In this document: piece after piece, positions 18,366-24,456 of the stretch
Position numbering within the stretch: position 1 is the stretch's first letter
How the letters are laid out: every line of letters starts with the position of its first letter
Source of the DNA: a virus
DNA: 24,456 nucleotides
Direction: 5' to 3' (one strand)
IMG/VR virus record: IMGVR_UViG_3300044630_000396
Location: 1-24,456 of that record
Program-made: the position numbers and the translations under genes
Notes under the pieces: model-generated
What the model was told of the DNA's origin: nothing
The model's database searches: none
The model's input: only the letters and a program-made list of their open reading frames with translations

Positions 18366-18868
18366 TCAATTGTATCCGAATAACCGGCAGCGTCAAGAAT
18401 TGCCAACGCAGCGGCTTCTAGGTGAGGGTCAACGCCAAAGAACGCACGAACTGCTTCTGGGATTGGTCTGGTTGTGTCTGTCATTGCAAGGATGTCAGCA
18501 GCCGCAAAGTTGAGCGTGTAACCATTCTCGTCGTAAACTTCTTCGCCATCAAAAACAATGCCAACAGTCGTGCTTCCGATTACGTAGCAGGAGAACTTAA
18601 TTGAGTCCATTCCTGCCTTGGTGTCTTCTCCGGAGTTCTTACGCCACTGACGCAACTGATGCTGTGTGATGTTTGGACTAATTCGCAAAGAAACGCCTGG
18701 ACGTTCTGGTACGTCAAGACGAACGACTGGTCTTTCAACCTTCTTCTGAATCACGTCTTTAAGTCGTGAAAGAACATTTGGTTCTTCAATCTTTTGAATT
18801 GATGGAGTCTTTGGCTCAGCCTTTTTTGGTGAATCAGGCTCGGTATAAAGGGAGTTGTTTTCTGTCAT
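18329..18868 (-). CDS. Tail assembly chaperone (gpG-like, zero-frame product)
   Basis: A 179-residue protein between the tube and tape measure genes, the standard position for the chaperone that coats the tape measure before tube polymerisation. Residues 1-50 are charged and disordered-looking (SPKKAEPKTPSIQKIEEPN). Residues about 60-165 hold the folded part (RISPNITQHQLRQWRKNSGE, SCYVIGSTTVGIVFDGEEVY, VRAFFGVDPHLEAAALAIL). The end is Ser/Thr/Asp-rich and overlaps the -1 extension. The ATG at 18868 has no visible Shine-Dalgarno sequence, unlike most neighbours, and lies six bases after a possible extended -10 element. Confidence 0.82.
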   Translation of the reverse strand: MTENNSLYTEPDSPKKAEPKTPSIQKIEEPNVLSRLKDVIQKKVERPVVRLDVPERPGVSLRISPNITQHQLRQWRKNSGEDTKAGMDSIKFSCYVIGSTTVGIVFDGEEVYDENGYTLNFAAADILAMTDTTRPIPEAVRAFFGVDPHLEAAALAILDAAGYSDTIDTSDPTTESSGS

Positions 18869-18874
18869 AACAGC

Positions 18875-18905
18875 ACATTAGCACAACATCAGATGAGCGG
18901 TGCAA
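18875..18905 (-). promoter_or_regulatory. Possible promoter giving a leaderless chaperone transcript
   Basis: On the minus strand TTGCAC (18900-18905) is followed after 19 bases by TAATGT (18875-18880), with TG one base upstream as in an extended -10. Six bases later comes the chaperone ATG. A start site about seven bases after the -10 would fall on that ATG, which also lacks a ribosome binding site. The 64-base gap is the largest in the tail module. Spacing and hexamers are imperfect, so this is a tentative call. Confidence 0.28.
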
Positions 18906-18932
18906 CTAGGCTGTAAAACGTTTATTTAATTT

Positions 18933-19388
18933 TTATACAACGCCTTGAACAGCGAACGTAAGGGCAAACGTTGCTGGAGCACCAGATGATGAGTCACCGT
19001 CTGGCTCGGTCATTCCCACAAGCAAGCAATTTGCATAGGTGCGGTCAAGACCCTGAACGACGATGTCGCAGTCGTAGGTTGTTACGGTGATGTCGTAGTA
19101 CACGCGACCAATGAGTGGTCTCAGTGTCTTAATTTTGGCTGCAATACCTGTTTGGGTATCTGAAGCCACTCTGTCGTCATCGTAGTGAGCGGTAAGCGTG
19201 ATGTCACCAATCTCTGCGGGTGCGCAAAGAACTTCAGGGAACTTTGCTCCACCTGGGTAGATTTTCTCAACGGACGCCGTAATTTCGCCACCCGAAACCT
19301 GCGCAAATCTGAAACCTGTCCATTTTGGTGACGTAGCGCCAACTGGGGCGATTTCTGCGAGGATTTGCCTCTGTGATACTTTAGCCAT
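18933..19388 (-). CDS. Tail tube protein
   Basis: A 151-residue protein with an ATG start and an AGGAG site 6 bases upstream. It directly follows the sheath gene with a 13-base gap, as tube genes do in contractile phages. Landmarks are FRFAQVSGGEITASVEKIYP at about 27-46, the ITLTAHYDDDR strand at about 64-74, VYYDITVTTYDCDIVVQG at about 96-113 and the C-terminal FALTFAVQGVV strand, consistent with the gp19/gpFII tube fold. Hexameric rings of this protein would stack to form the inner tail tube through which DNA passes. Confidence 0.85.
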   Translation of the reverse strand: MAKVSQRQILAEIAPVGATSPKWTGFRFAQVSGGEITASVEKIYPGGAKFPEVLCAPAEIGDITLTAHYDDDRVASDTQTGIAAKIKTLRPLIGRVYYDITVTTYDCDIVVQGLDRTYANCLLVGMTEPDGDSSSGAPATFALTFAVQGVV

Positions 19389-19401
19389 CGCTTACTCCTG
19401 A

Positions 19402-20877
19402 TTATACTGTAACAGTTGATGTTAGATTTGATTTGACAATTGTGACTTCAATCTTGTCACCGATTGGCGAAACTCGTACACCAAGTTGCGCTTTCACTGT
19501 TCCTCCTGCAAGTTGTGCAGTAGTGTTGATTGAAGTGTCGCACTTGACCGAGTAGCCAGGGTCAATAAGTTTTCCGTTGGCGTCGTATGCTTCGTACAGT
19601 GCACCGATGGACTTCATTCTTTCACAGATTCCTGTCAGTCTTCCCTCAATTGAGGAGAACAGACCGCCGCGACCATCAACAACAGCGAAGATTAGGTCTT
19701 CCATTGAGGCGTTAGCCTCAGCGACAACGCTGTTTACAGTGTCTTGAGTCGTGATGAATCTAAAGTTTTCCGTGTCTAGTGAAAGAGAACGCGCTCCGTA
19801 CACTCTTACCGTGTTGGCAATAATTCTGATTGCGTTTACGTAGTCGGCATCAAGAGAGTCTCCAAGAGTTCTGTTGACATCAACTTCAACGCCAGTAACA
19901 AAACGAGCGGCAGAAATAAGGCCAGCGGCTGGCTGATGAGGGCCAGTCTGGTTGTGTGCAAGTGCACGCTTTCCAGCAGCGTAACCATCTGGCGGAATCA
20001 GCCTTGTTACACCAGCAACTTCTGTTGGGACGTAAACCCAAGGATAGTAGAGAGCGGCATGCTCAGAACCTGTTTCAGCAGCAAGTGATGCCGCCGCTGC
20101 AGTGATTCCAGTTGCTGCTTCTGCGAGGTGGCATAGTGCGATTCTGTTGTATGTATTTGCGTGAGCAATAAGGTCTGCGTTGATTGCGTGGGTTTCTGGG
20201 CAAGAAACTGCACCAGGTCCAAAAGAATCGTTGAACAACTCAAGAGCAGCAGAAAAAGCAGTGAACGAAGTGTCAACAGTGTTATCTGTTCTGTCGTCAG
20301 AACCAACAGTAAATGTTCCAGCACCAAATGCTGTTGCTGCACTGACTTCTGGCATTCCGTCTGTCAACTTTGTTGCTGACATGTACTTTGAAGCGATTGC
20401 ACTTCCGTTAATTGCGGTAACGAGTGCGGTTGAGGTCGTCTTGAGTCCTGTTGCGTAAACAAGTTCATCGTTGTAGTACAACTTAATATTCTTGCTTGCT
20501 CCAGAAGCGACAACTTCAATGTCCATGTCATGTGCCCAGTCGCCAGGACCGTTTGCTACAAGGCGGATACAGTCAGCACCGCCAGCACCGCCCACGTTGA
20601 GCAGGTTGGTTGCTGTCGTGGCTGCAGGGCCAACAACTCTTGCTACATAGCACTGTGTGCCACCCTCTTCAAAGAAAGTTTGGACTGTTGGGTGAAGGTA
20701 TGCATATGTTACATATCCACCAAATGTCTCTTCAAACTCTGCGAGGCTTGTTACGAGAACTGCTTCATCGGAAGGACCACGCTGAGCAAGTCCAACAAAG
20801 AACGCCTGCGACGAAGCGCGCACCGTCGTACTTGTAGGACCTGTTCTAACTGCTGTAGTAATTGTTACGCCTGGCAT
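19402..20877 (-). CDS. Tail sheath protein
   Basis: A 491-residue protein with an ATG start and a GGAGAGAGG site. It opens MPGVTITTAVRTGP and continues with FFVGLAQRGPSDEAVLVTS and FFEEGGTQCYVARVVG, the classic N-terminal signature of phage tail sheath proteins. Further landmarks are YPWVYVP in the middle domain and a C-terminal domain with NTVRVYGARSLS, FRFITTQDTVNSVVAEANAS, GICERMKSIGALYEAYDANG and an ending VRVSPIGDKIEVTIV. The sheath polymerises around the tube and contracts to drive it through the host envelope. This gene shows that the phage has a contractile tail. Confidence 0.96.
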   Translation of the reverse strand: MPGVTITTAVRTGPTSTTVRASSQAFFVGLAQRGPSDEAVLVTSLAEFEETFGGYVTYAYLHPTVQTFFEEGGTQCYVARVVGPAATTATNLLNVGGAGGADCIRLVANGPGDWAHDMDIEVVASGASKNIKLYYNDELVYATGLKTTSTALVTAINGSAIASKYMSATKLTDGMPEVSAATAFGAGTFTVGSDDRTDNTVDTSFTAFSAALELFNDSFGPGAVSCPETHAINADLIAHANTYNRIALCHLAEAATGITAAAASLAAETGSEHAALYYPWVYVPTEVAGVTRLIPPDGYAAGKRALAHNQTGPHQPAAGLISAARFVTGVEVDVNRTLGDSLDADYVNAIRIIANTVRVYGARSLSLDTENFRFITTQDTVNSVVAEANASMEDLIFAVVDGRGGLFSSIEGRLTGICERMKSIGALYEAYDANGKLIDPGYSVKCDTSINTTAQLAGGTVKAQLGVRVSPIGDKIEVTIVKSNLTSTVTV

Positions 20878-20895
20878 GTGACCTCTCTCCGTGTC

Positions 20896-21273
20896 TTAAA
20901 GTTCGTCGCTGTTAAGCGTCTTACTGTCGTCTGGCAAGTCTAATTGTACCGAAACTTGCTCAGTAGAATCTGCAACTGTTGTTAAAGTTTCTTCTTTTAC
21001 TTTTTCAACTTTTGTTTCTTCAATTTTTGTTTTTTTGGGTTTTTCTTTTGCTTCTTCCGTCTTGACAATTTCAAGTTTGTAAGACTTTATGGCAGAAAGA
21101 ACATCTGGATTGTCGTTACAGGAGAATGCTTCGTCCTCTGGATACAGTAAAACAGGGGGTAAACCAATGGTTATATTTCTTCCGGAAATATTCTTGACAA
21201 CAATATGTCCAGAGCCGTCATTTTCAAAGTCGGATTGGCCTTTGATTTTTTCAACTTTGTGCGAATGGGTCAT
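20896..21273 (-). CDS. Small protein with a charged Lys/Glu tail, unknown function
   Basis: A 125-residue protein with an ATG start and a well-placed AGGAG site. Residues 1-65 look folded (GHIVVKNISGRNITIGLPPV, YPEDEAFSCNDNPDVLSAI). Residues about 68-95 are rich in Lys and Glu with a repeated K.EE/T.VEK pattern, and the rest is acidic and Ser/Thr-rich. It lies between the tail terminator and the sheath, where contractile phages often carry small proteins of unknown role. The charged tail could mediate protein binding in tail assembly, which is only an inference from composition. Confidence 0.7.
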   Translation of the reverse strand: MTHSHKVEKIKGQSDFENDGSGHIVVKNISGRNITIGLPPVLLYPEDEAFSCNDNPDVLSAIKSYKLEIVKTEEAKEKPKKTKIEETKVEKVKEETLTTVADSTEQVSVQLDLPDDSKTLNSDEL

Positions 21274-21312
21274 TTTTGCTCCTGATTAACTTTAATTAGT
21301 GTACATCACTAT

Positions 21313-21897
21313 TTACGGCGTTCTGTCTAGATTGCTAAATTCAATCTCAATAGGCAGCGCCGCAGCAAGTGGTCTTCTGTCAACAACTTCGTCAATAGAT
21401 AAGTCATAAGACATGTATGCTCCAGCAAGAACTCTGTCGCCCTTGAGAAGTGTTAAATCAGAGAACTGCTCCTGCATTGACCCTTCGTCTATCTGTATGC
21501 GGAATGTTTCCTGTGGGTCCGTTGCTTTAAGACATGGGTAGTCAAGGAGGGCCGACCTGACAACCGTCGTAAACCTGTCTCTCATTAGGGTTGTTTCTGC
21601 AGAACCAACATCCCTAACCCATACATAGGTGCGCATTGTGTAGTTAACCCTGTAGAGCGGATTAGAGTTGGAGTAGCCAATTCTTTCAATCCTGTTGGTT
21701 GACATGACGACCGTTATTATCGTCGGCCATTCATCAAGGGCGATTGGCTCATAGGTAAGAAACTTGACAGGTGTTGGTAGTTGCTCGTCGTCAGCATTCC
21801 AGCCGTTTCTGTAGTCAATAATTCTTATAGGAATATCATCACTGAGATAAGAATTAACATAATCCTTGGCAAATTGGGCACCGTACATTAGTTCCAT
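21313..21897 (-). CDS. Probable tail terminator/neck protein
   Basis: A 194-residue protein with an ATG start in a TAATG junction with the virion morphogenesis gene. Its content of alternating strands and a helix (TLMRDRFTTVVRSALLDYPCL at about 103-123) followed by VLAGAYMSYDLSIDEVVDRR fits the fold of tail terminator and completion proteins that cap the tube and meet the head. Position is the main evidence: connector, gpG-like protein, this gene, then sheath and tube. Family membership cannot be proven by eye. Confidence 0.62.
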   Translation of the reverse strand: MELMYGAQFAKDYVNSYLSDDIPIRIIDYRNGWNADDEQLPTPVKFLTYEPIALDEWPTIITVVMSTNRIERIGYSNSNPLYRVNYTMRTYVWVRDVGSAETTLMRDRFTTVVRSALLDYPCLKATDPQETFRIQIDEGSMQEQFSDLTLLKGDRVLAGAYMSYDLSIDEVVDRRPLAAALPIEIEFSNLDRTP

Positions 21898-22331
21898 TAG
21901 TTACCCTCGGCAATGTATCGCTCAGCGTCTTTAGCCAGTTTCTTTGCAAACATCGGTGGCTCAAAGATGATTTCACGTTTTGGCATGCTCCATGTTCCAT
22001 ATTGGTGAAATCTTGCAACCGGTGCGTCGGTTCCAAACCTTGCTGATTGACGGTTTATTTCACTAACTGAAAATGTTTCAATACTCTTGAACAGTCCACC
22101 AGACCTAACAAGTGTTGGTGCACCCGGAAAACGAACAGACTTCCATGCTCCGTATTCAGCATCCAATGGAGCCCATTTTCCATTTCCGTTAGAAAGAAAA
22201 TGCTTGGTGTAGATGTCTGATAAGTCTTCTTTTGCTCTTCTAAAAACAGGACGCAAGTCTTCCACTCTGTCCCTTACGTCTTGTAAGAGTTCCTGAGCAT
22301 CATTTGTGTTTACTTCAACCCGTACGCGCAT
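21897..22331 (-). CDS. Virion morphogenesis/tail completion protein (Mu gpG-like)
   Basis: A 144-residue protein with an ATG start one base after the connector stop. It shows the family layout: an N-terminal helix (LLQDVRDRVEDLRPVFRRA), WAPLDAEYGAWK, then LVRSGGLFKSIE, then a beta part ending FGTDAPVARFHQYGTWSMPKR. The W.PL, L..SG.L..S and A..HQ.GT..MPKR blocks are the signature of phage virion morphogenesis proteins of the Mu gpG/HK97 gp10 type, which help join the head to the tail. Its position between the connector and the terminator fits. Confidence 0.85.
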   Translation of the reverse strand: MRVRVEVNTNDAQELLQDVRDRVEDLRPVFRRAKEDLSDIYTKHFLSNGNGKWAPLDAEYGAWKSVRFPGAPTLVRSGGLFKSIETFSVSEINRQSARFGTDAPVARFHQYGTWSMPKREIIFEPPMFAKKLAKDAERYIAEGN

Positions 22332-22332
22332 C

Positions 22333-23220
22333 TTACGCCACTCTTGAGCGTTTGTATTTCTTTACAGACATCAGTTCTCTGTCGGTAAATCCTGTTTCAA
22401 GTGGAGCGACATTTCTTGGCTCCAAATCTTTAATACCGACAACGTCGTCATGCATGTTCTGCATTTCCCTAGTTGCTGCCCTGAGAATCAAAAGTTTGAA
22501 TACTGGTATTGAATCCCCATCTAAACCTGCCTCATAAGTAATCGTTACAGTGTCATCAGCAACAATGTTGAAAATGTCTATTCCGTATCTTCTTACCGTG
22601 TAGTTGCTACCAATTGCCTCTGCAAATCCACCAGAAACATAGGCGGATAAAGCGCCAGCCTCAACTACAACAACAAAGGTGTTTGCAGTAACCTCTGTAA
22701 TTTTTTTATTTAGAACATTGTAACCAATAGGCGTAATTCCTGTAACTGTCACATACTGACCGACTGTAAATTTGTGATTAGCGGCAGTGAAAGTTATTTT
22801 TGTTCCAACCTTTGCCGCCGAGGTAACAGTTGCTTCTCTGCTTACCGCTTCACCTAGGTATGTCGGCGTTGTCCACTGGTTCTGTATTTGAACACTCAAC
22901 ACACGAGCAACGGGAGAATTGCGTAGGTATATGGTTTCGGGAGGCATTGCGTAGTTCATTGAAGATTGACTTGCGTTACCGTTAGCGGTGTAAAAAGAAG
23001 ACTCAAGACTGCTTTGGTAAAAAAATGAAGACATCGGTATGGCGTTGTGGGTCGTAGGGACTTTGTATTCCTCAACAAACTCAACTACCTCAATTGGTCT
23101 TCTTAGGTATGACTCCAGTTCACTCTGGAGGCCAGACAGCACAATTTCAGCAGCATCCTGCTGCCTAAGGGACAGAGATATATCCATGTATGTTACGAGG
23201 TCTCGTACTTCAACTAGCAT
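22333..23220 (-). CDS. Head-tail connector (gp6-like) with inserted beta domain
   Basis: A 295-residue protein with an ATG start and a GGGGG-containing site. Residues 1-50 (VRDLVTYMDISLSLRQQDAA, LSGLQSELESYLRRPIE) are the helical core of gp6-like connectors, which form a ring below the portal. Residues about 95-125 continue the core (TIYLRNSPVARVLSV). Residues about 127-205 are an insert with KITFTAANHKFTVGQYVTVT and GYNVLNKKITEVTANTFVVV, a beta module like the FCCH/Ig-like units that recur in phage proteins. Residues about 206-250 return to the connector (RRYGIDIFNIVADDTVTITY, LLILRAATREMQNMHDD). The insert makes the protein much larger than plain gp6 (just over 100 residues in HK97). Confidence 0.82.
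   Translation of the reverse strand: MLVEVRDLVTYMDISLSLRQQDAAEIVLSGLQSELESYLRRPIEVVEFVEEYKVPTTHNAIPMSSFFYQSSLESSFYTANGNASQSSMNYAMPPETIYLRNSPVARVLSVQIQNQWTTPTYLGEAVSREATVTSAAKVGTKITFTAANHKFTVGQYVTVTGITPIGYNVLNKKITEVTANTFVVVVEAGALSAYVSGGFAEAIGSNYTVRRYGIDIFNIVADDTVTITYEAGLDGDSIPVFKLLILRAATREMQNMHDDVVGIKDLEPRNVAPLETGFTDRELMSVKKYKRSRVA
22606..22842 (-). other. FCCH-like beta insert in the connector
   Basis: Residues 127-205 interrupt the connector fold. The pattern of G.ITFTAA.H.F.VG..VTVTGI...GYN....I..V.ANTF.V and a closing SGG is the recurrent small beta unit of phage virion proteins. Its role is likely surface decoration, since connectors without it function in other phages. Confidence 0.7.
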
Positions 23221-23245
23221 TGTTTCCCCCTTGGGGATTTATTAA

Positions 23246-23443
23246 CTATCTTCCAGGGCGGCCACGACGGAAAATGGCACGGCCACCTTCTCGTACGATG
23301 TCTCCAGGACGCTCGCCACCGACACCGCCTCTGCCGAATCGTCTACGACCAGCCTGGACAAGTGAACGGACAAAGCGGCGACCACGACCGGCGCGTTCTG
23401 CTCCGAGAGTTCTTCTTAAAAAACCAGTTTTTGGTACGTCCAT
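23246..23443 (-). CDS. Small Arg/Gly-rich basic protein, unknown function
   Basis: A 65-residue protein with an ATG start and an AAGGAG site about 7 bases upstream, which supports real translation. By my count 18 residues are Arg and 15 are Gly, half of the protein. The middle holds GRGRRFVRSLVQAGRRRFGR and the end is FRRGRPGR. The local base composition is clearly more GC-rich than the neighbouring genes, as expected from CGN and GGN codons. Its place just before the head-tail connector suggests a virion or DNA-binding role, for example a protamine-like packaged protein or a small head protein. No family is recognised. Confidence 0.65.
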   Translation of the reverse strand: MDVPKTGFLRRTLGAERAGRGRRFVRSLVQAGRRRFGRGGVGGERPGDIVREGGRAIFRRGRPGR

Positions 23444-23487
23444 TGCTTAACTCCTTGAATTGGGTGCTCGGCAAATTGTACCATTAA

Positions 23488-24039
23488 TCACCTATCAGCG
23501 TTTGGTGGGCGCTCAATGGCGACCTGTATTTCTGTCGCTTTAGGGTCCGCTTCAACTGGAACCCAAGCACGGGAATAGTTATGTTCAGAAATTTTACGGT
23601 GTTTAAGCAGTGAGCCATCAAGCATTAAATGGAATTCATCATGACGCATTTGCAAAATTTCTTCAAAATCTTCTTTGCAGTACTTTTTTGACTTAACTAA
23701 GTTTCTAATAATGCTTGATACTGGTTTAGCCACAAGATTACCCCGAGAACGATTCAACCTAAGGTGCATAAATTGAGCATCAAGACTGTCGCATTCAACA
23801 TAAAGAACAGGACAGTTGTCCCCAACGGTGCTTTTTACGTGCTTGTTTTTTGTGGCAAGCAAAAGACGTTCGTTCCCGTCAATCACAATATTTGTGTCTT
23901 TCTGCACAACTATTGGCAGCATAAAACCCAAATCCATCAAAGACCTAGAGAGAGCAAGAAGGTCGGGCCGCAGTATGTAAGTTGCCTTAAATGGGGCTAC
24001 TTGTAAGTCCGAAAATGGCACCATCTCAATATTGTTCAT
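23488..24039 (-). CDS. ParB/Srx-like nuclease-fold protein
   Basis: A 183-residue protein with an ATG start and a GCAGGAG site. Residues 1-100 follow the ParB N-terminal domain: MVPFSDLQVAPFKATYI, LLALSRSLMDLGFMLPIVVQ, VIDGNERLLLAT (the GxxR box, here GNER at about 54-57) and a MHLRLNRSRGNL motif at about 91-102, as in other phage ParB-like proteins. The C-terminal part (about 105-183) is helical with YCKEDFEEIL and LKHRKISEHNYSRAWVPVEA. Such phage proteins are predicted DNA-binding or ATP/CTP-binding nuclease-fold proteins, but their role is rarely known. It overlaps the upstream gene by 14 bases, so the two may work together. Confidence 0.78.
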   Translation of the reverse strand: MNNIEMVPFSDLQVAPFKATYILRPDLLALSRSLMDLGFMLPIVVQKDTNIVIDGNERLLLATKNKHVKSTVGDNCPVLYVECDSLDAQFMHLRLNRSRGNLVAKPVSSIIRNLVKSKKYCKEDFEEILQMRHDEFHLMLDGSLLKHRKISEHNYSRAWVPVEADPKATEIQVAIERPPNADR

Positions 24040-24456
24040 TATTTAACTCCTGCTCTGCTGCTTTCGCCCTAAGTGTATGCGCTTTTGTTTTTGGTCCCAC
24101 TGGTGCTGCTGCAGAAACAGTTATTTCATTGAGAATTAAGTTTCTGATAAGCCAGTTAATCGGGTAGGAGTAAGGGTCCTTGATATGTTTTTTTCTAAAA
24201 TCTGCCGTGTATGCACGAGCGCGTCGCTTGTCAATCTCATCAAGCATGTTTTCATTGATGCAGCGTTTTGCACCTTCAAAACCGTCAACAGCGTAACTCT
24301 GAATAAACTTCTCAATATCAAAATCGGGCCACCAACGCCTCTGTGCGTCAATATTGGGCCATATTTGCCAAAGGGTGTCGTAGAAGCCTGGCTCCGTCAT
24401 AACGAGGTCACCGATGCGCCTGATAGCCACTGCGTGCAAAGGAACGCCAACCCTGG
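24026..24456 (-). CDS. C-terminal part of an unassigned protein, possibly a PAPS reductase-like family member
   Basis: The frame is open from the window edge to the stop at 24026. A TTG at 24439 exists, but the frame continues to the edge as RVGVPLHAVAIRRIGD, so the N-terminus is probably outside the window. Visible landmarks are GFYDTLWQIWPNIDAQRRWW, a short SYAVDGFEGAKR helix and YSYPINWLIRNLILNE. The end is basic and Ala-rich. Phage genes followed by a ParB-like gene are often PAPS reductase-like (IbrA/IbrB-style pairs), and the GVPLHA plus DAQRRWWPDF phrases would suit the C-terminal end of such an enzyme. The catalytic part is not in view, so the assignment is a guess. Confidence 0.6.
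   Translation of the reverse strand, partial: RVGVPLHAVAIRRIGDLVMTEPGFYDTLWQIWPNIDAQRRWWPDFDIEKFIQSYAVDGFEGAKRCINENMLDEIDKRRARAYTADFRKKHIKDPYSYPINWLIRNLILNEITVSAAAPVGPKTKAHTLRAKAAEQELNNEQY

Noticed and set aside
23224-23237. CCCC/GGGG palindrome over the connector ribosome binding site as a regulatory hairpin
   Set aside because: The arms are about four bases with almost no loop, so a stable hairpin is unlikely.

Overview
The window is part of the structural-gene region of a contractile-tailed (myovirus-type) bacteriophage or a prophage. Every convincing gene lies on the minus strand, so the gene order reads from the right end of the window to the left. Genes are packed with 1-17 base overlaps (ATGA, GTGA, TAATG, TAGTG junctions) or short gaps, and many starts follow an AGGAG-type ribosome binding site. 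No integrase, tRNA, CRISPR or metabolic operon is visible. No stretch longer than about 65 bases lacks a gene. The host cannot be named from the sequence. A putative peptidoglycan-peptidase domain in the tape measure protein says only that the host has a murein wall.

Right end, about 23.2-24.4 kb: the C-terminal part of an unassigned protein (cut by the window edge), a ParB/Srx-like nuclease-fold protein and a 65-residue Arg/Gly-rich protein. Next come the head completion and neck genes, about 21.3-23.2 kb: a gp6-like head-tail connector carrying an inserted beta domain, a Mu gpG-like virion morphogenesis protein and a probable tail terminator. The contractile tail proper covers about 13.5-21.3 kb: a small acidic/basic-tailed protein, the sheath, the tube, a tail assembly chaperone with a probable -1 programmed frameshift, and a 1546-residue tape measure protein ending in an M15-type peptidase motif.

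The baseplate follows at about 3.8-13.5 kb: a hub/adaptor protein, a gpD/gp27-like hub protein, an OB-fold spike protein, a collagen-like fibre, an Ig plus glycine-rich adhesin, a small conserved phage protein, the gp25-like wedge, the gp47/J-like wedge and a gpI-like wedge protein. The left end, about 0-3.8 kb, holds small beta proteins, a tail fibre, a 62-residue holin candidate and a large collagen-like fibre that runs off the left edge. That last reading frame is open for 512 codons from position 1537 to the edge.

The most notable feature is modularity. One roughly 80-residue beta module occurs in both the hub protein and a collagen-like fibre. A second, roughly 110-residue module occurs in both the gpI-like wedge protein and a tail fibre. 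A third insert sits in the head-tail connector. The window therefore looks like a standard contractile-tail operon decorated by exchangeable adhesion-type modules. I do not see a wholly new system. The strongest candidates for follow-up are the frameshift site, the tape-measure peptidase, the shared modules, the Arg/Gly-rich protein and the ParB-like gene pair.
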